The position numbers and the translations under genes were made by a program. From Pikeienuella piscinae (GTDB taxonomy: Bacteria > Pseudomonadota > Alphaproteobacteria > Rhodobacterales > Rhodobacteraceae): a stretch of 64,000 nucleotides of DNA. The notes under the pieces were generated by a model. It was not told the origin of the DNA and ran no database searches. It saw only the letters and a program-made list of their open reading frames with translations. Positions 26,667 to 34,856 of the stretch are shown one piece after another. The stretch is taken from positions 1 through 64,000 of the forward strand of contig NZ_CP049056.1 in NCBI RefSeq assembly GCF_011044155.1. Direction: 5' to 3'. Every line of letters begins with the position of its first letter. Within the stretch, counting starts at the first letter, position 1.

Positions 26667-28961
26667 ATGGCCAGATCGCGTAAGGTGAAGAAAATAGCCG
26701 TTCTTGGCGGCGGACCGTCCGCGCTCGTCGCCGCGTTCCGGTTGACCGACAAGCCGGACTGGGCCTCGAAATACGAGATCACGGTCTATCAGCAGGGCTG
26801 GCGGGTCGGTGGAAAATGCGCGACGGGGCGCGACCTCGACCGTTCGAAACGGCTCTATGAACACGGCATCCACGGGTTCCTCGGCTGCTATTACAACGCG
26901 CTGACGGTGATGAAGGATGTTTTCGCCGAGTTGCGGCGGCCAGCCAATCACCCCGTGCCGGATTTCGAAAGCGCCTTTCACGCCATGTCGGGGGTCATCC
27001 GCTACGAGATGGATGGCGACAAGCTGAAGAAATGGCCGATATACGCGCCGCCGGACTGGCATGACGTCAAGCCGAAGAGGGGGGCCAAGGAGCCGACCCT
27101 GACGCAGATGGTGGAGAAGGCGCCGGAACTGGCGAAGATCGACGTCTGGGTGAAGGGCCTGATCCGGCTGGCGAAGGCGTCTATGCTGCAGGCCTACGCC
27201 AAGACCTTTCGCAACCTGGAGACCTACGCCTATATCCTGAAGACGCAGGATATTCCGCAGTCGGGCGGCGCCCATCCGGCGCATTCAGATCCGGCGAACG
27301 GCGTCTTCGACATGCGGATCAACGAGGGTGAGGAAGCGTTCAACGCCGCGATCCTCGGGTTCCTCTCGCGCACCGCGGCGGCGGAGAAACGGGGTGACCT
27401 GAAAGGCGTGGCCGCGACCTTCCGCGAGGCGCGCGATCATCTTTCGGTCATCGTCGAGGCGGGCGGCGGGGGCGACGAATCCGCCCGCGACCGGCTCCGC
27501 CGGCTCGCGCTGCTGCTCGATTTCTTCTCGGCGATCATCCGCGGCGTCGTCGCCGACCGGATCATGGCCCGCGGCTTCGCCGGCATCGACAGATACGACC
27601 ATGTCGACTGGCTCAGGAAGCACGGCGCGGCGGAGGAGACGATCAATTCGCCGCTGACCTCCTCCACCCCCAACATCACCTATCAGTATCCCGAGGGCGA
27701 CAGCCTGCGCCCGCCGGTGATGGCGGCGGGGGCGTGGCTGCACTGGTCGATGATGACCTTCACCTATATGGGCCGGTTCATCGAACTCTTCGAGGCCGGA
27801 TCGGGCGAGACGCTGATCGCGCCGCTCTACGACGCTCTGGTCAAGCGCGGGGTGAAATTCGCGTTCTTCCACCGGGTGAAGGAGATGCGCGTCGCGGATG
27901 GGGAAATGGCCGTCGACGAGATCGACATCGATGTTCAGGCGACGGTGAAGAAGGGCGCGCTGGATTACCAGCCCTATATCACCGTGAAGAACCCCGGGCT
28001 GAAACGGCCGCTCGAATGCTGGCCGGACAGGCCGCTCTACGACCAGTTGGAGGAGGGGGCGGCGCTTGCGGCTTGCGGCGCCGATCTGGAGAGCTTCTGG
28101 TGCGACTGGGCGCCGGTCGGGCGCAAGACGCTGAGGCGGGGGCGGGATTTCGATGATGTGATTCTCGGCATTTCGATCGGCGCGCTACCGTTCATCACCG
28201 CAGATCTCGCGCAACGGCACCGGCCCTGGAAGAAGATGCTTGCGGAGCGGCGCACCGTGGTGACGCAGGCGATGCAGATCTGGATGAACGAGACGCCCTG
28301 GGCGCTGGGTTGGGCCGGTTACACCAACAGCTATGACGACTACATGCTGTCGGCGAATTTCATGACGCAGCCGAACGGGCAGGGAGACTTCACCAAGTAT
28401 ATCGAGTACGAGGAATGGCCGGAGGATCACCGGCCGAAGGCGCTGATGCTGCTGTGCGGCACGCTCCCATTCTATCACGAGATCGACGGAACCGAGGGGG
28501 CGGAGTTCCCGCTCAGGATCAAGGCGCAGGTCAAGGCGCAATCGATCCAGTTCCTGCAGACGACGGGCGGCTTCATGCTGCCGGGCGCGACGGTGGCGGG
28601 GCGGCAGGGCTATGGCGACCCGTTCGCCTTCGATTTCGACCTGTTGCATCCGGTGAAGCCGGAAACCGCGACGACCCGCAAGCGCGGGGCCCAGCGGTTT
28701 GACGACCAGTATTGGCGGGTCAATCTCAGCCCGTCGGAGCATTACGTCTCCACCCCGCCGGGTTCCACGAAATATCGCCTGCCGGCGCATGACACCGGGT
28801 TCGCGAATCTGTCCATCGCCGGCGACTGGACCGAGAACGGGCTGAATGTCGGGTCGATGGAAGGTTCGGTCCGCTCGGGGATTCTGGCGGCGGAGGCGGT
28901 GATGGGCGTGCCGCGCTCCAGGAGCAGCGTGATCGGGCTCGATCCCAGGGTGAAGACCTGA
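26667..28961 (+). CDS. Large FAD-dependent oxidoreductase, phytoene desaturase/amine oxidase superfamily
   Basis: 764-residue flavoenzyme. The N-terminal dinucleotide fold (KIAVLGGGPSALVAAFRL) is followed by YQQGWRVGGKCATGRD and RLYEHGIHGFLG, and the C-terminus carries the FAD-closing motif GDWTENGLNVGSMEGSVRSG. This arrangement is that of carotenoid desaturases and isomerases (CrtI, PDS, squalene dehydroxylase). The protein is about 250 residues longer than those, with a helical insert near 130-300. No carotenoid genes are nearby, so substrate is unknown. A strong site (GAGGAGAATTGG) precedes the ATG. The upstream SARP-type regulator probably controls it. Confidence 0.8.
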   Translation: MARSRKVKKIAVLGGGPSALVAAFRLTDKPDWASKYEITVYQQGWRVGGKCATGRDLDRSKRLYEHGIHGFLGCYYNALTVMKDVFAELRRPANHPVPDFESAFHAMSGVIRYEMDGDKLKKWPIYAPPDWHDVKPKRGAKEPTLTQMVEKAPELAKIDVWVKGLIRLAKASMLQAYAKTFRNLETYAYILKTQDIPQSGGAHPAHSDPANGVFDMRINEGEEAFNAAILGFLSRTAAAEKRGDLKGVAATFREARDHLSVIVEAGGGGDESARDRLRRLALLLDFFSAIIRGVVADRIMARGFAGIDRYDHVDWLRKHGAAEETINSPLTSSTPNITYQYPEGDSLRPPVMAAGAWLHWSMMTFTYMGRFIELFEAGSGETLIAPLYDALVKRGVKFAFFHRVKEMRVADGEMAVDEIDIDVQATVKKGALDYQPYITVKNPGLKRPLECWPDRPLYDQLEEGAALAACGADLESFWCDWAPVGRKTLRRGRDFDDVILGISIGALPFITADLAQRHRPWKKMLAERRTVVTQAMQIWMNETPWALGWAGYTNSYDDYMLSANFMTQPNGQGDFTKYIEYEEWPEDHRPKALMLLCGTLPFYHEIDGTEGAEFPLRIKAQVKAQSIQFLQTTGGFMLPGATVAGRQGYGDPFAFDFDLLHPVKPETATTRKRGAQRFDDQYWRVNLSPSEHYVSTPPGSTKYRLPAHDTGFANLSIAGDWTENGLNVGSMEGSVRSGILAAEAVMGVPRSRSSVIGLDPRVKT

Positions 28962-29047
28962 GAGGGGCGCGCCCTCCTCGGGGCCCCGCCGGGGCCGCCT
29001 CGTCGGGCGGGTCCGCGCGGCGGCGCGTCCCGGGCGCGCGGCGCCGA

Positions 29048-29743
29048 TCAGCGCGCCATCGCGCCGGCAAGGCTTTCGAAGAGCCGGGCGCCGTCCACAC
29101 CGCCATGAGCGGGCTCGGCGTGGCGCTCGGGATGGGGCATCATGCCGAGAACGCGGCGGTTCTCCGAGAGGACCCCGGCGATGTCCGCGGCCGATCCGTT
29201 CGGGTTGGCCGCGGCTGCGGCCCGCCCCTCCACACCGGCGTAGCGGAAGGCGACGCGATCCTCGGCGTCGAGCCGGACGAGAAGTTCGGGGCTGGCGATG
29301 AAATTTCCGTCGTGATGGGCGACAGGCATGCGGATTATCTCGCCGGGCTGGTAGCACGACGTGAACGGGCTGCTCGCGGTCTCGACCTTCAGGTGAACGT
29401 CGCGACAGACGAAGCGGAGCCCGGCGTTGCGCATCAGCGCGCCGGGGAGGAGGCCGGCTTCGATCAGCACCTGAAAGCCGTTGCAGACGCCTAGCACGAT
29501 CCCGCCCTTCACGGCGAATTCCGTCACCGCCCGCATGACCGGCGAGCGGGCGGCGATCGCGCCGCAACGAAGATAGTCGCCGAAGGAGAACCCGCCCGGG
29601 ATCGCCACCATGTCGAGCCCTTCAGGCAGGGCCGCGTCCTTGTGCCAGACCATGACCGGGGCGCGGTCTGTCGCGCGCCGGAGCGCGACGGCCATGTCGC
29701 GGTCGCAGTTGGAGCCGGGAAAGACGATGACGGCGGTTTTCAT
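29048..29743 (-). CDS. purQ: Phosphoribosylformylglycinamidine synthase subunit PurQ
   Basis: Glutaminase subunit supplying ammonia to PurL in purine synthesis. The 231 residues show [27 protein letters not shown], the nucleophile elbow [11 protein letters not shown] and the C-terminal catalytic MPHPERHAE. It forms the tail of a purC-purS-ADH-purQ unit, with only 12 bp between it and the upstream dehydrogenase. purL is not in the window. Confidence 0.95.
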   Translation of the reverse strand: MKTAVIVFPGSNCDRDMAVALRRATDRAPVMVWHKDAALPEGLDMVAIPGGFSFGDYLRCGAIAARSPVMRAVTEFAVKGGIVLGVCNGFQVLIEAGLLPGALMRNAGLRFVCRDVHLKVETASSPFTSCYQPGEIIRMPVAHHDGNFIASPELLVRLDAEDRVAFRYAGVEGRAAAAANPNGSAADIAGVLSENRRVLGMMPHPERHAEPAHGGVDGARLFESLAGAMAR

Positions 29744-29755
29744 CGCTTGGTCCTT

Positions 29756-30799
29756 TCAGGCGGCGAAATCGGTGATGACCGCGACGCCGGGGGGCGTCGG
29801 CCCGTCCATCGCGGCGAGTTCGGCGCCGGCGCGGTTCAGGCCGATCCGGCGGGTGACGAGCGGGGCGGGATCGACCGCGCCGCTCTCGATCAGGGAAAAG
29901 AGCGAGGGATAGCGCCAGCCGGGCATCCCGCGTGTGCCGAAAAGCGCCAGCTGGCCGGCGTAGACCACGTCCCAGGGCAGCGTCATCGCGGCGTGCGCGC
30001 CGGCCGGCATCCCGATCTGCACATGGCGGCCGAGCTTGCGCAGGCAGCGGAGCGACGCCTCTGTCGTCGCTGCGACGCCGAGCGCCTCAAGGCTGACATG
30101 GGCGCCGCCGCCGGTGATCTCGCGGATCGCTTCGGCCGCGTCCGTATCGACGGCGTTCACGACCGCCTCGGCGCCGAAGCGGCGGGCGGTCTCCAGCTTG
30201 TCGTCCTGTATGTCCACGGCGACCACGCGCGCGCCGAGCGCACGGCCCAGCATCGCGGCCGAAAGTCCGACGCCGCCGGCGCCGTGCACCGCCAGCCATT
30301 CGCCCGCCTTCAGCGCCGCGCGTCCGGTCAGCCCGTGCCATGCGGTTGTGACGCGGCAGCCGAGCCCGGCGGCGACCGCGGGCTCCATCCCCTCGGGAAG
30401 GGCGGCGAGATTGTGGTCGGCATGGGCGACGCCGATCCGTTCGGCGAAAGCGCCCGGCGCGGTGAAGCCGGGAACGATCTGCGTCGCGCAGATGGTCTGG
30501 TTCCCGGCTGCGCAATCGGGGCAGGCGCCGCAGGCGAGGATGAAGGGCGCGATCACCCGGTCGCCCTTGCGCCAGCGCCGAACCTCGGGGCCGACCTCTT
30601 CGATCACGCCACAAAATTCATGGCCGGGAATCTGCGGGAGAACGATGTCCGGGTCCGACCCCGACCAGCCGTGCCAATCGGAGCGACAGACCCCGCAGGC
30701 GAGGACGGAGAGAATCACCCCGTCGGCGGGGCAGTCCGGCTCCGCGACCTCGCGCACCTCCAGCGGCTGGCGATAGGCCGTCAGCAGCGCCGCCCGCAT
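29756..30799 (-). CDS. Zinc-dependent alcohol dehydrogenase
   Basis: 347-residue medium-chain dehydrogenase. Catalytic zinc ligands appear in CGVCRSDWHGW and PGHEFCGVIEE, the four structural-zinc cysteines in CGACPDCAAGNQTIC, and the Rossmann motif in VHGAGGVGLSA followed by VAVDI (NAD preference inferred). The ATG at 30799 overlaps the purS stop by one base, and purQ follows after 12 bp, so it is embedded in the purine operon. A link to purine metabolism is not obvious. Confidence 0.9.
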   Translation of the reverse strand: MRAALLTAYRQPLEVREVAEPDCPADGVILSVLACGVCRSDWHGWSGSDPDIVLPQIPGHEFCGVIEEVGPEVRRWRKGDRVIAPFILACGACPDCAAGNQTICATQIVPGFTAPGAFAERIGVAHADHNLAALPEGMEPAVAAGLGCRVTTAWHGLTGRAALKAGEWLAVHGAGGVGLSAAMLGRALGARVVAVDIQDDKLETARRFGAEAVVNAVDTDAAEAIREITGGGAHVSLEALGVAATTEASLRCLRKLGRHVQIGMPAGAHAAMTLPWDVVYAGQLALFGTRGMPGWRYPSLFSLIESGAVDPAPLVTRRIGLNRAGAELAAMDGPTPPGVAVITDFAA

Positions 30800-31038
30800 C
30801 AGCCGATCTCGACTTCGTAGTTTTCGATCACGGTGTTTGCGAGAAGCTTCTCGCACATGTGCCGCGCCGCCGCCTCGGCGCGCGCCGGGTCGGTCTCGTC
30901 GAGGTCGAGCTCAAGGAACTTGCCCTGCCGCACCCCGTTGACGCCGGAAAACCCGAGCTGCCCGAGGGCGTGGCGCACCGCTTCGCCCTGTGGGTCGAGA
31001 ACGCCGTCCTTCAGCGTGACATGAATCCGCACTTTCAT
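30799..31038 (-). CDS. purS: Phosphoribosylformylglycinamidine synthase subunit PurS
   Basis: Small 79-residue subunit that bridges PurQ and PurL. It has the typical opening KVRIHVTLKDGVLDPQGEAV, LGQLGFSGV and VRQGKFLELDLD, and a C-terminal VIENYEVEI. Usually purQ follows directly; here an alcohol dehydrogenase gene is inserted between them. It lies 48 bp downstream of purC. Confidence 0.95.
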   Translation of the reverse strand: MKVRIHVTLKDGVLDPQGEAVRHALGQLGFSGVNGVRQGKFLELDLDETDPARAEAAARHMCEKLLANTVIENYEVEIG

Positions 31039-31086
31039 TGCGCCGTCCCGTCTCTTTCAATCGTCCTGTCTCGCAAGCGTCTGCTC

Positions 31087-31851
31087 TCAGTGAACCAGTT
31101 TCGGGCCGGAGCGCGGTTTCACGCCGTTCTGGGGCATGATGCCGAGCCGCTTCGCGACTTCCGTATAGGCGTCGGCGAGATTGCCGAGATCGCGGCGGAA
31201 GACGTCCTTGTCGAGCTTCCGGCCGGTCTCCGCGTCCCAGAGGCGGCAGCTGTCGGGGCTGATCTCGTCGGCCACGATGATGCGCTGGAAATCGCCCTCC
31301 CAGATTCTGCCGGTCTCGATCTTGAAATCCACCAGCTTGATGCCGACGCCGAGAAAGAGCCCGGTGAGGAAGTCGTTCACCCTCAGCGCCAGTGCGAGGA
31401 TGTCGTCGATATCCTGATGGCTGGCCCAGTTGAAGGCGATGATGTGCTCCTCGGTGACCATCGGGTCGTGGAGCGCGTCGTCCTTGTAGAAGAACTCGAC
31501 GATCGGGCGGGGCAGAGGCTCGCCCTCATCGATGCCGAGGCGCTTGGAGAGCGAGCCGGCGGCGATGTTCCTGACGACGATCTCGAGGGGGATGATCTCC
31601 ACCTGCCGGATCAGCTGCTCGCGCATGTTGAGCCGGCGGATGAAATGGGTCGGCACGCCGATCGTGTTGAGCGCGCCCATGATATGCTCGGAGATGCGGT
31701 TGTTGAGCACGCCCTTGCCTTCGATCACGTCGCGTTTCGTCGCGTCGAAAGCGGTGGCGTCGTCCTTGAAATACTGGATGAACGTGCCCGGCTCGGGCCC
31801 TTCGTAAAGGATCTTCGCCTTGCCTTCATAAACCATTCTGCGGCGGGCCAT
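31087..31851 (-). CDS. purC: SAICAR synthase PurC
   Basis: Ligates aspartate to CAIR in purine synthesis. The 254-residue protein shows [29 protein letters not shown], the signature [20 protein letters not shown], and VDFKIETGR with [13 protein letters not shown]. Start: ATG at 31851 with AAGGAGCC upstream; the longer open frame lacks a site. It is divergent from the DUF1476 gene. Confidence 0.96.
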   Translation of the reverse strand: MARRRMVYEGKAKILYEGPEPGTFIQYFKDDATAFDATKRDVIEGKGVLNNRISEHIMGALNTIGVPTHFIRRLNMREQLIRQVEIIPLEIVVRNIAAGSLSKRLGIDEGEPLPRPIVEFFYKDDALHDPMVTEEHIIAFNWASHQDIDDILALALRVNDFLTGLFLGVGIKLVDFKIETGRIWEGDFQRIIVADEISPDSCRLWDAETGRKLDKDVFRRDLGNLADAYTEVAKRLGIMPQNGVKPRSGPKLVH

Positions 31852-31925
31852 GCGGGCTCCTTCCTGGGGGAACGGGCCAAAGGGAATCGGGCGCGGCGAT
31901 CCCTGCCGCCGCGCCCGCCCGCGGC

Positions 31926-31954
31926 TTATAGGGCGAAACGGCGCTCTGTCGCAA
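31926..31954 (-). promoter_or_regulatory. Sigma-70-type promoter for purC
   Basis: On the minus strand TTGCGA (31954-31949) and CTATAA (31931-31926) are 17 bp apart, giving a leader of about 68 nt for the purC unit. Confidence 0.5.
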
Positions 31955-32041
31955 GCAAGCGCCAATTAAGCGGCGCGCCGCCGCTTCACAGGGGCGCGGC
32001 GGTCGCCTATGTGTGACGGGACACCACGGAAAGGGTTCCTG

Positions 32042-32362
32042 ATGACGACTTTCGACGACCGCAAGAAGGCCTTCGAGAAGAAATTCGCGCATGACGCTGA
32101 AATGGCGTTCAAGGCGGCCGCGCGACGCAACAAGCTTCTCGGCCACTGGCTGGCGCCGAAGCTGGCGATCGAGGACGCCGACGCCTATGCGCGCTCGGTG
32201 GTCGTCGCCGATCTCGAGGAATCGGGCGACGAGGACGTGATACGCAAGGTGATGGCGGATGTCAGAGCGGCGAAAGTCGATCTGGACGAGGCTGAAATCC
32301 GCGCGAAGCTCGCCGAGTTCGGAGTCGAGGCGATGGCGCAGATCATGGCCGAGACCGACTGA
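32042..32362 (+). CDS. DUF1476 protein, ATP synthase zeta subunit homologue
   Basis: 106-residue helical protein of the zeta-inhibitor family, which in Paracoccus denitrificans blocks ATP hydrolysis by the F1 motor. It opens MTTFDDRKKAFEKKFAHD, has RRNKLLGHWLAPKLA and ends with an acidic helical bundle. The ATG at 32042 is chosen over one 11 codons upstream because the family begins exactly here. Its divergent pairing with purC is a familiar arrangement in this group. Inhibitory activity is inferred from the family. Confidence 0.9.
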   Translation: MTTFDDRKKAFEKKFAHDAEMAFKAAARRNKLLGHWLAPKLAIEDADAYARSVVVADLEESGDEDVIRKVMADVRAAKVDLDEAEIRAKLAEFGVEAMAQIMAETD

Positions 32363-32429
32363 GCGCCGGAGCTATCGAAGGGGCGGCGCAGCCGTCCTTC
32401 TTCATTCGCATGCGGGGCGCCGTCTCTTC

Positions 32430-32534
32430 TCAGGCGGCGAAGGCCGCTGCGAGCGTCAGCGCGATCCATCCCAGTCCGACCGCGGCGCAGATAGCCATCA
32501 GTGCGGTGGGAAATGGAATCGGGTCGTCGTCCAT
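32430..32534 (-). CDS. 34-residue putative single-span membrane protein
   Basis: Opens MDDDPIPFPTALMAICAAVG and continues through one hydrophobic helix to AAAFAA. The ATG has an excellent ribosome site (CGGAGGAAG, 2 to 3 nt spacing to TG-ATG). No family is recognised. It lies alone between DUF1476 (convergent) and purB. Confidence 0.45.
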   Translation of the reverse strand: MDDDPIPFPTALMAICAAVGLGWIALTLAAAFAA

Positions 32535-32677
32535 CACTTCCTCCGGGGGTTGTGGGCGGCCACGTTCAGCCGTCCGGTACCCGGAAAGATGGGGGTGCGC
32601 GGCGGTAGCGCAACGCGCGTCCCGGATTCGTGACGGCGCTGTGTGCATGTCGGCACAGACGCCGGCCGGGAGCCGGG

Positions 32678-33997
32678 TCAGGCGGCGTCGTCATCCTCCG
32701 GCCTGAACACCCGCGCGAAGATCGTCTCGACATGCTTCGTGTGATGGCCGAGGTCGAAATTCGCCTCGATCTCCTCCCGGGTCATCACGGCGGTCACTTC
32801 GGCGTCGGATTTCAACTCGTCCATGAAATCCGCGCCCTCTTCCCAGACCTTCATCGCGTTGCGCTGGACGAGGCGATAGGCGTCCTCCCGGCTGACGCCC
32901 TTTTGCGTCAGCGCCAGCATCACCCGCTGCGAATGGACGAGGCCGCGGAACTGGTTCAGATTCCGCTCCATGTTCTTCGGGTGCACGACGAGCTTGTCGA
33001 TGACGCCGGTCAGCCGGGCGAGGGCGAAGTCGAGCGTGATCGTCGCATCCGGCCCGATCATCCGCTCGACGGAGGAATGGGAGATGTCGCGTTCATGCCA
33101 GAGCGCGACATTCTCCATCGCCGGCAGCGCATAGGCGCGCACCATGCGGGCGAGCCCGGTCAGATTCTCGGTCAGCACCGGGTTGCGTTTGTGCGGCATC
33201 GCCGAGGATCCCTTCTGGCCGGGCGAGAAATATTCCTCCGCCTCGAGCACCTCGGTGCGCTGGAGATGCCGGATCTCGATCGCGATCCGCTCGATGGAGG
33301 ACGCGACGACGCCAAGAACGGCGAAGAACATCGCGTGCCGGTCGCGCGGAATCACCTGCGTCGAGACGGGCTCAGTCTCCAGCCCCATCTTCGCGGCGAC
33401 ATGCGCTTCCACCGACGGGTCGATGTTCGCGAATGTGCCGACCGCGCCGGAGATCGCGCAGGTCGCGACCTCCTGTCGCGCCTGCGCGAGGCGGCTCCGG
33501 TTGCGGTCCATCTCGACATAGGCCTGCGCCAGCTTCAGCCCGAACGTGGTCGGCTCGGCGTGGATGCCGTGGCTACGGCCGATGCAGATCGTGTGCTTGT
33601 GCTCCTCGGCCCTCCGCCGCAGCGCCGCGCAGAGCGCGTCCATGTCGTCAAGGAGGATATCCGCAGCGCGGACGAGTTGGACGTTGAAACAGGTGTCGAG
33701 CACGTCGGAGGAGGTCATGCCCTGATGAACGAACCGCGCCTCGGGCCCGATGAATTCCGCGAGGTGAGTGAGGAACGCGATGACGTCGTGCTTCACTTCG
33801 CGCTCGATCGCGTCGATCTTCGCGACGTCAAATTCGGCGTCCTTCGCCTTCCAGACGGCCTTCGCGGCGCTCTCGGGAATCACGCCGAGCGCCGCCTGTG
33901 CGTCGCAGGCGTGGGCCTCGATTTCGAACCAGATGCGGAACTTGGTCTCTGGCGACCAGATCGCCGTCATTTCGGGGCGGGAATAGCGGGGGATCAT
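32678..33997 (-). CDS. purB: Adenylosuccinate lyase PurB
   Basis: Cleaves SAICAR and adenylosuccinate in purine synthesis. The 439-residue protein shows the fumarase-superfamily signature GSSAMPHKRNP, MTSSDVLDT, and the substrate-binding GRSHGIHAEPTTFG. It opens MIPRYSRPEM, the family start, so the upstream open frame (47 codons) is not coding. It is separate from the purC unit but nearby, as in other Rhodobacterales. Confidence 0.96.
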   Translation of the reverse strand: MIPRYSRPEMTAIWSPETKFRIWFEIEAHACDAQAALGVIPESAAKAVWKAKDAEFDVAKIDAIEREVKHDVIAFLTHLAEFIGPEARFVHQGMTSSDVLDTCFNVQLVRAADILLDDMDALCAALRRRAEEHKHTICIGRSHGIHAEPTTFGLKLAQAYVEMDRNRSRLAQARQEVATCAISGAVGTFANIDPSVEAHVAAKMGLETEPVSTQVIPRDRHAMFFAVLGVVASSIERIAIEIRHLQRTEVLEAEEYFSPGQKGSSAMPHKRNPVLTENLTGLARMVRAYALPAMENVALWHERDISHSSVERMIGPDATITLDFALARLTGVIDKLVVHPKNMERNLNQFRGLVHSQRVMLALTQKGVSREDAYRLVQRNAMKVWEEGADFMDELKSDAEVTAVMTREEIEANFDLGHHTKHVETIFARVFRPEDDDAA

Positions 33998-34163
33998 GGC
34001 GCGCCTGCGGCTGAGTGCGGAATGGCGGCGAAGTAGCATCGGGCGCCCGGATTGGCAACGCGGCGACGCTTTGATGTTGCGCCCCGGCTGAAACTTGGCG
34101 ACCATTGCAGCCGCGCCGCAATTCTGCGGCGTGGCCAATCAACCAAAATGAGGGTTATCGACG

Positions 34164-34781
34164 ATGACGGGACAAGTGCTGACAGACAGAGTGTCAACAT
34201 TAGGAAAAGTGAACCCCTGGCTGAAGCGCGCCGCCATGCTGGCGCTTGGCGTCGCGCTGATGTGGATCTCCGCGAAGATCCGGGTGGCGACGCTGCCGGT
34301 GCCGGTGACCATGCAGACGCTCGTCGTCATCGCTATCGGAATGGCCTATGGCGCGCGGATGGGCGCGGCGACGATGATCGCCTATCTGGCGCTCGGCGCG
34401 GCGGGGCAGCCGGTTTTCGCCGGGACGCCGGAGTTCGGCGTCGGCCTCGCCTACATGTTCGGGCCGACCGGGGGCTATCTCGTGGGTTTCATCGCCGCTG
34501 CGGCGGTGACCGGATGGCTGGCCGAACGGGGCTGGGACCGCAACGTCCTGACCGCGAGCGCGGCGATGGCGGCCGGGATTGTGGCGCTGTTCCTGCCCGG
34601 CGTTCTCTGGCTCGCCTATGGCTTCCCGATCACCGCCTTCGGAGCCGATCTCAGCGGCGTCGGGCTCGAAAAGGCCATTGCCTACGGCGTCTTTCCCTTC
34701 ATCTGGATCGACGCGATGAAGCTCGCGCTGGCGGCGGTCGGCTTTCCGCTGATCTGGCGGCTGCTCGGCGGCCGCTTCTGA
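34164..34781 (+). CDS. bioY: Biotin transporter BioY
   Basis: S component of a biotin ECF importer, 205 residues with six hydrophobic spans. Family motifs are LPVPVTMQTLVV, YLALGAAGQPVFAG and FGPTGGYLVGF. No bioM or bioN genes are adjacent; some alphaproteobacteria have BioY alone. It is divergent from purB. A perfect 15-bp hairpin terminator follows. Confidence 0.95.
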   Translation: MTGQVLTDRVSTLGKVNPWLKRAAMLALGVALMWISAKIRVATLPVPVTMQTLVVIAIGMAYGARMGAATMIAYLALGAAGQPVFAGTPEFGVGLAYMFGPTGGYLVGFIAAAAVTGWLAERGWDRNVLTASAAMAAGIVALFLPGVLWLAYGFPITAFGADLSGVGLEKAIAYGVFPFIWIDAMKLALAAVGFPLIWRLLGGRF

Positions 34782-34805
34782 CACGCTGACGCGCTTCACG
34801 ACGAG

Positions 34806-34840
34806 AACGCGCCCGGAGCGAAACGCTCCGGGCGCGTTTT
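34806..34840 (+). terminator. Rho-independent terminator after bioY
   Basis: AACGCGCCCGGAGCG (34806-34820) pairs perfectly with CGCTCCGGGCGCGTT (34824-34838) around an AAA loop, then TT. It also separates the convergent dctM end. Confidence 0.88.
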
Positions 34841-34856
34841 CCGTTCCGGCCTCGGC

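Noticed and set aside
34110-34163. BioR operator before bioY
   Set aside because: Only TTATCG-A-CGATGA is present (imperfect); the BioR consensus TTATCTATAA is absent.
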